DNA of 64,000 bases from Theodoxus fluviatilis. Its lineage: Eukaryota; Mollusca; Gastropoda; Cycloneritida; Neritidae. The stretch lies in contig JAWQFJ010000498.1 of assembly GCA_034096865.1 (NCBI GenBank), positions 89,501 to 153,500 on the forward strand, in the 5' to 3' direction. This document shows, piece after piece, positions 50,001-63,093 of the stretch. Position numbers and translations under genes: made by a program. Numbering within the stretch: position 1 is the first letter of the stretch; each line of letters opens with the position of its first letter. Under the pieces are notes generated by a model that made no database searches, had not been told where the DNA came from, and saw nothing but the letters and a program-made list of their open reading frames with translations.

Positions 50001-53000
50001 AGCTGATTTATACTAAAATCACAGCAGCAATTGACTACTTTTCACTCAGAAACAAAAGTATGACATATTGGCAGCACATAAAACACATTCAGCATGGAAA
50101 ATATTTGTTCATCATAATGTGGACAGCTGCACAAATGCGGTTGTGCAAAGGCATAGAATTTCCAACATTACAGCACCAAGTAGGTAGTCCACATAACTAA
50201 CTATAGCCTCTACATTTCTGGCTCAATCTTCTTGAAACTTTAGAATATAACAGGAAAATGGTTCATGCTTCTCATGCAAGTGTTTTTATCTTGGTTGCCA
50301 TGGAAACCATGGGGCAGCCATATTGCAAAGGGGAATAATTACAGAAAAAATGTTTAAAATGCAAATCAAAGGTGATTCATACTAAAATCACTGCTGCAAA
50401 TGACTAGTTTTCACACCAACATACAATATAGGAAGTTTGCAGCATAGAATTACACAAAGGATTCTTCAAATGAAATCACTAATGCAGCCCTTCCAACACC
50501 AGAAGTATTATTCGGTCTGCTGTAGAGCGAGTCTCCCTGGTCTAGTGGTTGTGCATCATTTCTGATATTCTTTTCATGCATAATGGATTATGTAGCACAT
50601 AAAGATTATACATGCAAATGCAACATTCTTGCACTGATATTGTACTGTTGTAATTCATCTTGGAATTGCAGGGTAGCAAATGTAGCATGCACACACACAC
50701 ACACACCCCCCCCCCCCCCCCCCCCCCCTCCAGTGATATCATGATTGCTCAGAGTCAACAGCACATGAGAGAGAATCAGTCTTCATCACTGGATTCTTCT
50801 TCTTGGGCACCTGTTGCCCTTGGATTCAGGCGTCGCATCTCCCTCTTAAAGTCCTTGACAGTGTGGTACACCATATGACAGGGTGTCACACACAAAGCCA
50901 CCTTGCACTTCCTGCACTGGAACCGTGTTTCTTTTCTGTGTGTATACTGCTTACTCCTCTTGGTGTGCACTGAGCAGCGCACACATTTCTTTGCTGGCTT
51001 GGCCTTCTTTTCTGTGGGAGGAATCTCTTCAAGGAAGTGACGGCACCTTTGATCTTCCAGCCTTTCAGATTCCATAGGCTTTGCAATCTTCTGCCTCTTT
51101 CTTGGTGGCTCCTCCCCTCTTGGTCCAGCAGAAGGTTCTGGTTCTGGGTGCTGCCTGTGTTGAAGAGTAGGCAGGTCTTCACTGGCTGGCAGGCCTGCAG
51201 AGGTAGTTGGACCAGGCACTGGATCACTCAAGGTTTGTGACGATGATTCTTGAGTTTCTGTGGATGTGTCGCCAGCCAGCTGAAGGATCAACTGCAGGGT
51301 GAAATCCACCTGGGTGAGGCTCTTCCCTTCCTTCTTGTAGAGGATGAAGGCCTGGACTTTGGCCATGTGGATCAGATGAGTTGCTGCCCTTTTCCACCAC
51401 TTCATTGTTTTCCTATTGAAAGCATAGTAGCTCAAGTTTTGGTCAAGGGCATCCACTCCACCCATGTTGGCATTGTATTTGTGGACAATACCTGGTCTTG
51501 TAATGTCCACCTGGGTTCCATCTCTCGGCCTTTTCTTCTTTCCAGTTGCCACTGGTGCAGCTGTATGGGCAGTGCTGAGAAGCATGCAGTCACGTCTGTC
51601 ACGGAAGCGCATTGCAACAATGCCACCTTTCTGTCGCACAGCACACTCTCCCTTGGCCAGCCTCAGGGTCTTGCTTTTCAGGGATGGAGGGTTTCCCTTC
51701 CTCATTCTCAGGACAGTTCCACAGGCAGTGGTGCCAGATGCCAGGAGCTCCTGAAATAGTGCCACACTAGAAAAAAAAGAGTCCATGTAGATGCAATGGC
51801 CCATCTGCATGAACTCCCTTGTGACAAACTTCACAACATTGGGGCCATGGCCATGCTCCACAGACCCTCTCTCCTTGCCTGTGTACATCTTCATGCTGCA
51901 GATATATCCACTTGCAGACTCACAGCAGCAATACAGTTTTATGCCATACCTGATGGGCTTTTTTTGGATGAACTGCCTGAAAGACACTCTTCCCCTCCAT
52001 GGCACGATGCTTTCATCCACAGCAAGATTTTGTTCAGGGTAGTATGTCTCCCTGAACTTCTCACACAGATGATCAAACAGTTTCCTGATCTTGAAGATCT
52101 TGTCAGCATCAGGACTATTGGCAGGAGGCATCTGGCTGTTGTCAGCAAGGTGGAAAAAGGCCAGGATTGCCAGGAAACGGTCACGGGGCATGATCTGGGA
52201 AATTAAAAAGGAAACAAATTTTCAGTTTTCAAGCTAAAAAAGAATGAATAAATCAGTTGCTAGTGAAGGGAATACAATTTACAATACTAACAGCAAAAAT
52301 CATATGCAGCATACATTGAAATGCATGATAGGCCAGAATTAATGTACAACCTTCCTTGGCAAAGTATTTAGCCTCATTCAATGAAACAAGAGCAAATGTA
52401 CTCGAGACAATCATGCATCAGAATATGGTTGTGTGTGTTTGTGTGTGTGTGTGTGTCTGAGAGAGAGAGAGAGATCAAAGTCAGGCAATAAGGAAGTAAA
52501 AAGGCTATATATTTACCTTGCCAAAGAAAGGTGTCTCCAGCACTGGGTGGGTTGACCAAAAGTGTCGAAGCTCTGACTTATCTATAAGCCCCATGGCCAT
52601 GAGAAGAGCTATGAATTTCTTCATCTCGACTTGATTTGTCTGTTTCCACTTCTTGAGGTAGAAAAACCCTGGAATCTTCTCGGCAACCTTCTGTGCGTAA
52701 TCATTTGTCTCTTTGACAAACAAGTCAAACATTTCATCATCGATGAAAAGACCAAAATAATCTTTCGGCGTCTTTTCTCCAGGAATGGTTACTTTCAAGC
52801 CTGGTGCACCTGTAAAGGCAGGAATGTCACCAATCTCGCCGTATTCCACCTCTATCCATCCTTTATCAGCAGCTGGTGATGCCGTTCGCATGCCACGCCT
52901 ACTTCGACCTCGCACACTCGATTGAGTCCGGCATCGACTTGGCCGAGTGAAACTGGTCGAAGCACTCTCATAACTTGGACCGGGCACTGCCTCATCAGAT

Positions 53001-56000
53001 TCCGAATAATCTAGGTCAAAATCAGAGCTCTGATCGCTATCATAGACCTCACTTTCACTGTCTGAATCAAGGCATGGCTCTAAAAGCGATTGCTGGGTTG
53101 ATTCTCTCTCCATTTCTGTCATTTTTGCATGAAAAACGCCATCAAAACACTCGCGATTTCTTCGAGAATGCAGTTCGTACATTTATCCAAGGGAGGTAAC
53201 AATGTAAACATCCTGGGTTCTGTCTAAAGTACGAACTGAACCAAAAACGAATCATGGGGTCCTCAGACGTATATATATTTCTGCCGGTGACGGAGGCTGT
53301 TCAGCTGAGACGTGTATATATATATATGGTCAAGAGTACAGAGGTGCTGAGTATTGTGTGACACAAATATTTCAAAATAAACTTTCTGATACAGTAAATG
53401 AGTAATGATACACTCTTCATTTCACATAAATATGATGCATTAGGTGATGTCTAAACTGTACAGAAAAGAAAAACTGAATGTAATCTTTAGTTTATCTTTT
53501 GTGGCTCTTTTTCTGAATGAGTGGTGGTGTCAAGTTACGATGAGACTCCAAACTGTCTTCTTCAAATACAACTAAACTATTCAAAACAAAAACTTTATTG
53601 CAGCTTACACATCCAATTATTAATGATATTTTTGCTCCTAGGTCAAAAAGGAATGAAATAAAACCATAATTGTTAGTCAAATTAGAGGTTAGCATTCGTC
53701 TTAACGCAACTTTACACCGCAGTGTCACACTTTCTCTCATTCAATCTTTCGCGCAAAGCATGAAAAACATCAAAGGTGAAGAAGATTTATTAAGCATCAA
53801 ACACATGTGCAGAAACTTCGATCTTTTGTCAACAACATGAAACAAGTTTGGATTGTGTGAGTTGACAGTGTGAGGAGAAAGAGGCTCTGTTTTGAGGTAG
53901 GGTAGTGAAATCGGCGTACTCAGCACCTGCGTACTCTTGACCATATATATATATATATGTATATGTCTCCCGTCAGGAATGGGTTAAGCTGAAACATTAC
54001 TGTGGGTCTGAAAGGTTGAAGCTTGTTCCCATACATGCACTGAACTCTACCCAAGGGAGAATGACATGATACACTTCTAGCTTTCTGCCTATTTCCATAT
54101 GAAGTCAGGTTGGTTGCTGGAGAAGCTGGTGTGTTGGATAATTGGGAGGTCAATGTGTTGTTGACTTGCAGGCTTCCTGCAGCAGTGTCCTACACACCCA
54201 AGACCAACACAGTGACGTACAAGCCTCACCTGCTCCCTGCTGCCACCACCATGGACGCCATTCCTACCTACGTGGATGACGAGGGCTACATCTACCTGCA
54301 GCTCACCAGTGAAGGTCGGCCTCCCCAACTGTCTCCATGCACCCGCAGAACAGTCCCCTGGAGATTGGGTGTTGTCATGCACTTTAGATGGAAAGACCTT
54401 AAAGAATAGCGGCAACTTGTTATTTACGCAAGGCATGTTGTCCTTTGCGTAGCTGGCTGATTTGTTGTGGATCATGAAAAATACCAAATCCATTCCTAAG
54501 GCCTTCTGGCCCATTTCAAATGTTACAGGAGCAATGGTAACTTCTAAATGACTGCTCATCAAGACTGAAAATCAGGAAGATATAATGAGGATAATCTACC
54601 AAGTTTCTATAGGAATGACAACCTGATGTACATCAGATGCATCTAAGTGGGAATTAATGGTCAAAAGTTTCCTAATGTGAGCTGTGTATTCAACGAAAAA
54701 CTCATTTCTGTGGTTTCATCTATTTCTGTGGGCCAGAGGAGTGCTCAGTGTTTACTCTACAGCAGTCAGTCAGGAGGCATTACTGAGGCTTCTTGTTTCT
54801 TCGGTGCCAGAACCCATCAGGACAAGCCTGTGCAGTCGGCTGCAGGAGACTTATGCATACTCGGCCTATGAGGAGATCCAGTGGCGAGAAGGCTACGACT
54901 GCGTGGCACTGTACACGCTTGACAACGTCTGGGCCCGTGCTCGCATCCTCAGTTTGTCAGGCAACACTGCCAGGGTGAGTCCTCTCTGGAGCACAGCCCC
55001 TCGTCTCGGACCTTGGAGTCAATGACATTGTGTGTACTGTATTTTTCAAACTACAAGGTGCTTCTTAACTCATTGCTTACGCAGGGATAGCATTAGGAAC
55101 TTTACCTGTGTACGCAGTGTTTTTGCAAGTTTTCAAAAAATCACACAAAGTCCAAATTTAGAATAACTGTTTAATGGTTGGTACCACAAGAAAGATAATC
55201 ATTTGCACTTTCTAGCTGAAGTGCTGGATAGTTACAATATGCAGTAAGAAAATTGGGGAAATTAGGTTTTTAACACCAGGTACATGCAATTTTGATTTTC
55301 ATTTTTTTTACACCTAATGTATTGTAATAATAGTCAAGAGATAAATTTTGCACAACAGTTCTGAAATCAGTATTTCCGCATCAAACTATATTGATGAATG
55401 ATTGACTACAGGATAAAAAAATGCTTGAAAATGATTTTTTTTAGCAAGTCAGAGAGGGGAAATCAGAAAATATACACTTACTCACTGCAATCTGTCTCTG
55501 TTTGAATAGAAGAAAAGTCTCAAATGACCTGAGAGAAAGAAGGCGCCCTACTCAGCATAGTCCTCTTTTGTGTGGTACAGTTCATTGGAGGAGTAGAGAA
55601 GGTTTTCGGCATCCTCTGCATCCGAATCGATGTCTGTGTCTGCTGTAAAAACCGTTTCTATCTCTTCCTCTCTTTCTGACGCGACGGCGACGAAGTCAAT
55701 TCGTTTTCGTTTTCAGCCACGAAATCGATTCGTCTTCGTAATCAGCCACCGCTTCATTCTCGTTGACTGGGACTATTTCCGCATCAGAATCATAAAGATC
55801 TTCTTCAGAAGTCCAATATCCACCTAGATCTTCAATATCAGACCCTTCTTCCATCCACACTTCTAATACTTCGTCATTTTCATCACCGATCGATCACCTT
55901 TCGACAACGCGACGCCATGTTGACAAGCGCATAAACCCGACGTAGGGTGAGCGTAGCTTCTACTACATCTAGCTTTCTCACGGGGACTATACTAAAAGAA

Positions 56001-58747
56001 AAGGTAACTCCAGCAAACACACACTGGACAGAGAATAAAGAGCTGTACGATTTACTTCCCTTGAAACAGACACGGAGATAGGAAAAATTAATTACGGCGA
56101 CCGCAACACGTACTTGCGCTACGTAGCCAACGGGTGTTGGCGTTATCGCAACACGTCCTTGCGCTGCGTAAGCAATGGGTTAAGATAAGGCACACCTCCT
56201 CTTTTTTATTTAAAGATCCATTTGAGCCATGTATAAGGAACATCACAGTATAAGGCTTATATCAAAGCCTTCAGTACCAAGCTGATTACTTGAAGGTGCA
56301 GAAAAGGTGAATACTTCATTAGGCAGTGTTGTGAATGAGTATGAAAATAAGATGAAAAATTCTGTGGATAGATAGCACTTTGTGATAAAATTTAGTACTC
56401 ACAAAAGCAACATGTGCTGATAAATTCATAGCAGCATGTGCACTAGCTGCACTAGGAAAATGATATGAATTTCTGTCTCGAGCATATTGTCCACAAATTA
56501 AGTTCTTCTATTGTACAATGCGCTTTTGTCACTTTGGAGGGAAAAAGTATCACCTTTTTGTCTGAAAGTTTAAGTACATCAAGTCACCCCATGTAGTGAA
56601 GCTTCATTTGCTTCACTTCTCCCCACCCAAGAGTAAAGCAGAGCACACATGAGGGCTGTGGTGACACACTGTAGAATAACTAACCTTTGTGAACCAACAT
56701 CAGGCTGGAATATTCCCCAGGGGGTGGAGATGGTGCCGGCACGTGTGTGGTTCCTATCTGGCAGTGCAATCACAGGCAGTAAAGGATTGATCAAGTGTCC
56801 CAGTGAGCAGGGAATAAAGGGTACAAGTAGTTTGAGCTAGAGACGTGAGTCCAAAGTAGCAGTGGAAATCCAGTACCTTTACCTGTATTTATAGGTGTGG
56901 CTGGCAGTGCTGGATACCAATCTCACAATGTCCAGACTTCTGTCAGAAAAGCCTGACAAAATTGACTGCTGCCGACCTCAGAAACATGAAGATTAGCAAT
57001 TTCCAGGAAATACCATTTGATGCAAAATGATAACCAGGTGTAAGGATTTTTTGTTAAGATCTACAAATCTGAAGCCTTCCACACATGCTATTTTAGGATG
57101 ACCAGTTTTTGTTGGTTTTCTTTTTAGGGGGAAGGGGGTGGGGATTCCTTGATCATCCGCTTCCACATGTTTTATTGCGCAGTTAGTTCTGCTTGTGGCA
57201 TTTTTTGTTTTCCCCCATCTTTGACCGACAGTGTTTGTGCATACTGAAGTGTGCCATGTGTTGTGTAGCATTTTGCTATATGCCTTGTCTGCACTGTGGT
57301 GCAGGTGCTGTTTCTGGAGTTTGGCAACGTGGAGGACGTGTCAGTGGAGGACCTGCGCGTGGCCACGGAGGAGATATTGGCGGTGCCCTTGCTGACCATG
57401 CTTGCCACCCTGCACACTGTGCACCCAGTGAGTGCGGCTTCCTTTCCGTCTCTTCTCTTCCGCTCCTCTCTGAGTAAAAATTTTTGACTCACATGCGAAG
57501 CAAAAGTGAGTCTATGTACTGAGCCGTTTCTTCCGTCCGTCCGGGCGTAAAAAACTTAAACGTTGGATTTTTCTCGGAGACTATTAAGTCTATCAACACC
57601 AAATGTGCCATGATGGTGTATGATGACAAGGCCTCAAAAAACATACATAGTGACTTGACCTTGCTTCAAGGTCACAGGAGCCATAAATGTGGTTTCAAAA
57701 ACAGTCATTTTTCACATTTTCCCAATTTTCTCCCACGTTATTAAGAATGGCGACCTTAGCTACAAGTGGTATATAGGTCAAAGCAAGCCCTATCTTTTGA
57801 TACCAGTTTGGTTGACCTTGCTTCAAGGTCAAGGTCACAGGAGCTCTTCAAAGTTGGATTGTCTACATATTTTGAAGTGACCTTGACCCTGAACTATGGA
57901 AGATAACTGTTTCAAACTTAATAATTATGTGGGGCACATGTTATACTTTCATCATGAGACACATTTGGTCACATATCATCAAGGTCAAGGTCACTTTGAC
58001 CCTTATGAAATGTGACCAAAATGGGGTAGTGAACCACTACAAGTGACTATATCTCATGGTAGAAAGTGCCAATAAGCACCATTGTGCTTCCTATGTCTTG
58101 AATGAACAGCTTTGTGTTGCATGACCTTGGATGACCTTGACCTTGGGTCAAGGTCACATGTATTTTGGTAGGAAAAATGTGTAAAGCATTTCTTTGTGTA
58201 TGATGTCATTGGTAGGTTTAGTTGTTTGACCTTGACCTTGAAGGTCACATGAAGGTCAAGGTAATGTAAAGGTCAAGGTCAAGCATGTGAGTCATATGGG
58301 CTTTGCCCTTCTTGTTTTTCTTTTCTGTTGTTTTTCTCTTCCTTTCTATTGATGGCATTTTCAGTCTCATGGTGTCCCTTGTGCTTGTCAGATGTACAGT
58401 CTTCTCTGCTTTTGCCTCTTTTTCCTTTGTTTGCACCTTCACCACACACTCTCACCTATCCCGCCCTTTACTCTCTCCAGTTCTCTCATGCTCTCGCTCC
58501 TCCCTCCCTCCCTCCCTCTCTCTCTCCTTCCCTCCCTCCCTCCCTCCCTCCCTCCCTCCCTCCCTCCCTCCCTCCCTCCCTCCCTCCCTCCCTCCCTCCC
58601 TCCCTCCCTCCCTCCCTCCCTCCCTTCCACTTCCTCCCTCCCTCCCTCTTCCTCCCTCCCTCCCTCCCTCCCTCTTCCTCCCTCCCTCCCTCTTCCTCCC
58701 TCCCTCCCTCCCTTACCCTCTCGCTGTCTCTGTCTAACTGTCTATCT

Positions 58748-58821
<74 letters not shown>

Positions 58822-60140
58822 CTCTGCTCTGCTCTGCTCTTCTTCCTATACTCTGTTTACAGATTTCCTGCTTTTTCCACTGCTTCAGAGCAATTATTTA
58901 GACAATGCTTTTGCATTTCTGGACGCATGGTAGGTTGTGAATTTGTGTGTGTATGTGAGAGAGAGAGACTGAGAGAGATAAATGAATTGAAGAGGGAACA
59001 ATGACAATGACTTTTTTGCTTGTACTCATTGGATTATTAATCTAGGTACAATTAGTCCATTTGGCCAACATGGGCCCTATCTTTGGACATGGTGTCCTTG
59101 TACAGATTTGCCTTTAGTACTTGTCAACAATGGCATCAACCCCAAAGAGGCTGTCTGGATGACCTTGTGAAGGGTGATCTTCATCTTGTCTTCCTCTTGC
59201 CAGAATACACAGCCTGGCTCCTTGATGACTGTGTGTAGCGTGATCTTCATCTTGCCTTCCTCTTGCCAGAATACAGAGCATGGCTCCTTGATGACTGTGT
59301 GTAGCGTGATCTTCATCTTGCCTTCCTCTTGCCAGAATACACAGCCTGGCTCCTTGATGACTGTGTGTAGCGTGATCTTCATCTTGCCTTCCTCTTGCCA
59401 GAATACACAGCCTGGCTCCTTGATGACTGTGTGTAGCGTGATCTTCATCTTGCCTTCCTCTTGCCAGAATACAGAGCATGGCTCCTTGATGACTGTGTAG
59501 CGTGATCTTCATCTTGCCTTCCTCTTGCCAGAATACACAGCCTGGCTCCTTGATGACTGTGTGTAGCGAGATCTTCATCTTGCCTTCCTCTTGCATACAC
59601 AGCCTCTCTCCTTGATGACTGAGTATCTTTTTCATATTTCCTTCCTCTTGCCAGAATACAGAGCATGGCACCTGGAGCTTGGAAGGCCTGGAGGACCTGC
59701 ACGAACTTCTGGTGGGCAAACAGTGTAGAGTCACCATCAAGGTAGGCTGCATGCTGAGTAGTGTGGTGAGAGTGGTGGAGTACTCTCAGCCTTTGTCACT
59801 GTGCTTGTTTGAGCTGTCTGTCCCAGAGAGTGGCAGTGCCTTATTAGAAACCAAGGAAATGCTCACTAGAAATGACATCTGACCAAATCCAAACTTTTTT
59901 ATACATACTCTCTACTCATGTATGTGCAAATACTTGCCATGAATGCATTTGAAGTTTTTTATAGCTGTCAGCAAGAATTGCTACCTTTCGCAAAACTCCA
60001 CTTGTAATGCCCCTTACCTATTACTTGGATGCAATCGGAGGCCTGGTGTCGATGTTATAAAACAAAAATGTTGTATGCCTTATTATTCTTATTTCTTTCT
60101 CCATGGCATGATTATGTAATGTAGTGTAGCTATTGGTTTA

Positions 60141-60208
<68 letters not shown>

Positions 60209-63047
60209 TTTATGTTTATGTGACTGGAATCTGGGGTTGAAAAGGCATTTTGTAGCTGTATATGGGCTTTTCCAAAAAGCTGGGTTGCTACACAGGTGTA
60301 ATGGGGAAAACCCTTTTTGAACTCCAAAACAACTCTTTTTCTCAATGTTATGGGTGTAAACCTCCCCCAAAATGATTTCAGAAATAGTATTGATAACTTC
60401 ACATTTATAGATTATCAGTGCATTTCAAATATTTGGCCCAAAAGTCGAAAAGTGGTTCAGAAGAAGGTCACGTGTTGTGACATGCTAGATATGCATTTAG
60501 TTGGGCATAGATTTGAATTGCAAGATAGCATATTAAAACACAATGAAATCATATTCGTATCTATTAATACTTACATAATTGTACCATTAGTTTGAAATAA
60601 TGATGTGTTTAGTATTTTCTGTCATATTAGCCCGAGTCCAATTTCCTGTCTTTCGTAACATGTGGTTTCCGAGTGTGAAGCCATCAAATAGCTCACTACG
60701 CTAGGCCAGTAAAGCGTAGGAATACATGACTGTGACGTTGCAATGAGAACGATGTGTTTCTAGGTCACTACACAGTTGCTGTTTTGTTTTCATTTATTAG
60801 GAAACATCAAGTTATGTTGATTTTAAAATTGTCCGCGAACATCGTTTCCGGTTTTGCTTGTTACGAAAGACTGTTCAAAAAAGGCGCGTACTCATTCTAG
60901 AATAAGAAAAGAAGGACTATTTTCTGTGTTCCATTACATCTTTCATGCGGATTGATATTAGAACGCAGTAGGTCCGGGTAAACAATATGGTTGGCGGGAT
61001 TTTCTTGTGGCGTTGTTTGGATTCCGGATCGTGTGGTCTTGTTACGAAAGACATGTTGTGTGCCATTAAACGCTTCAACAGGCGATTACGATAAGTTTGA
61101 TTGTGTTATGATTGAATTGGTGATTGATTTAGATTTACAATTTAATTTTTGTTGCATACAGTGTCAAATTCTTCACAGTTTATAGTTTATAATTTATAGT
61201 CAACCACCCGGGCCGTGATAGACTAGAGTACTCGGTGAGTCCTCGCGAACTGAGCAGCGCTTGTGCCGTGAAACGGCATGTTCAGGACGCGTAGCGATGC
61301 AAAGCGCTGCATGTGATTGGGCGCTTTGCAGCGCTGCGCCTCCTGAACAAGCCGCTGTTCAGGAGGGAAGCTTCGCGAGCGGTGCTGGACGATTCGCCCC
61401 AATTGCGATATTCGGAACGTCGTTTAGCTTCAGATTACACCCGAATCACGCAGACCGTTAAGGTGCATGGAGTACAGTATCGCCGAGCAAGACGTTTGTC
61501 ACAAAACGCAGATACATTAATGCGGCCGGATCTTAGCTAAACGACGTACACCCGTACACGCATGAGATCGCCTCCTGAACACGCTGAACTGAACTGATTT
61601 TATAAGTTTCTGCGTTACGCAAGACATATTTTACACCATTAAACGTAGGTAACTTATAGCTTAGAATTCCCTTGTTCCATGTTTTTATGTATTCAAGACC
61701 TTCTTTATACAGTAGAAAATGTGTTGGTTTTAAAGTAGAATCAAAACTGATCAGAAGAACGCAATTAAGATTTTTGTCGTTTGTTTGGTCTCCGTGTTAC
61801 AATAGACATCACTTTTTAAAAAATCAGAAATAGAATTATTGTATTAGAATTTTTAATTTGTCTTTGTGCTAGGTAATTATATTCAGCAATACACATTATT
61901 TCACTGTATGGTTGCATTTTCTTCTTTTTTTCCTTTGAGGTTAAAAAAAAACTTTTGTAAATGTTTACGACATGATTTGGTACATTCAAGTTAAACATCA
62001 TAGTACTGTATCAAAATATGTTGCATTGTCAAATTTTCTTGTGTATTTGCTGTTATTTAGTGAATGTTAAAAAGAATTGAATCATTTTGACAATTTTAAA
62101 CAGGACATTTGTTGTTTATTTATTGTCATTTGGTTTCCATGTTACAATAGACATTTCGCAGACTGGGCACATTCAACTATCTGCCACTTGAACACCAATC
62201 ACAAACTTATCTTCATATTTAGGTTTTATTGTCACTCAAACACAGTTTTTTCATATGCAATACAAAAATAAGCATTTCAGCTCATTTGGTTTTTTGCCAC
62301 TCATGTCACACAATTGGTCCCAGCTTTTTGGAAGGACCCATATAAAAGATGTCTAAAAGACCTGTAGTGGACATCTTTTTGGCAGACAGGAGTGTCGGAG
62401 GAATGCAGACTGAATGTAGAGTAGATGGTGAGGTACGGGCACCTGTAGCTCAGTTATCCCTGTGTATCTCCAGCTAGAGAAGGACAGGAAAAGATGGTTT
62501 CCTGTGAGTCTTTTCTGGACTCTCTTTTTCTGGAGTTGACCCTGCTTCATCCTGACATGGCAGCCTCCATGGAGAAGCACATGTACAGCTGCAGTGCTGT
62601 AAAGGCTTACAATGCAGCCTTTCAATGTCCTGATAGCACAGCAACTCTACCTCCGGGAATTGGTGCGGCCACATGAGCATTGAATGGCTTCCAGCAGCAC
62701 GCAGAGCTCCTAGGGAAAACCTGGCCTCTCTGAATGCAGGAGATAGCGCTTGAAATGTGCTCCGTTTACATCCAAGGGAGCGCACAATGCTAGAATGCTT
62801 CAGGTGAGGTCTCAAGACACACCTATTTGCATTACAAGGTGGACCTGGATAATGGTCAGCCGCTCCCTGGCTGTGCTACCTCTGTGGCTGTTCAATCCCC
62901 AACGGCGGTCGCAGGTAGTGTAGTACAACCTTGGATTACTTGGAACATGACTGTGAATCAAGCACCTAACAAATCATCATCATTGTCGTTATCATCACCA
63001 TCATCAAAACCACTATCATCATCTAAACCATCGTCATTAACATCATC

Positions 63048-63093
<46 letters not shown>

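Larger units (their letters stand above)
49365..53983 (-). mobile_element. piggyBac transposon, near complete (4.6 kb)
   Basis: TTAA at 49361-49364 and 53984-53987; inverted ends CCCTTTTCTGAC and CCCATTCCTGAC. It carries an intact minus-strand transposase (53182-50776, one intron), three tandem ~365-bp units (49430-50430) downstream of it, and a nested ~600-bp MITE (53338-53942) close to the right end. Confidence 0.85.

Noticed and set aside
51250..51759. + strand frames over 50.9-52.2 kb
   Set aside because: Shadows of the minus-strand piggyBac transposase.
55630..55827. Short + strand frame near 55.7 kb
   Set aside because: Opposite strand of the acidic piggyBac N-terminal remnant inside a TTAA element.
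58303..58933. Pro/Ser- and Leu/Ser-rich frames
   Set aside because: Translation of (CCCT)n and (CT)n microsatellites.
59077..59752. Minus-strand frames of 123-212 residues over the 66-bp repeat
   Set aside because: Shadow of the minisatellite and of exon 17 on the opposite strand.
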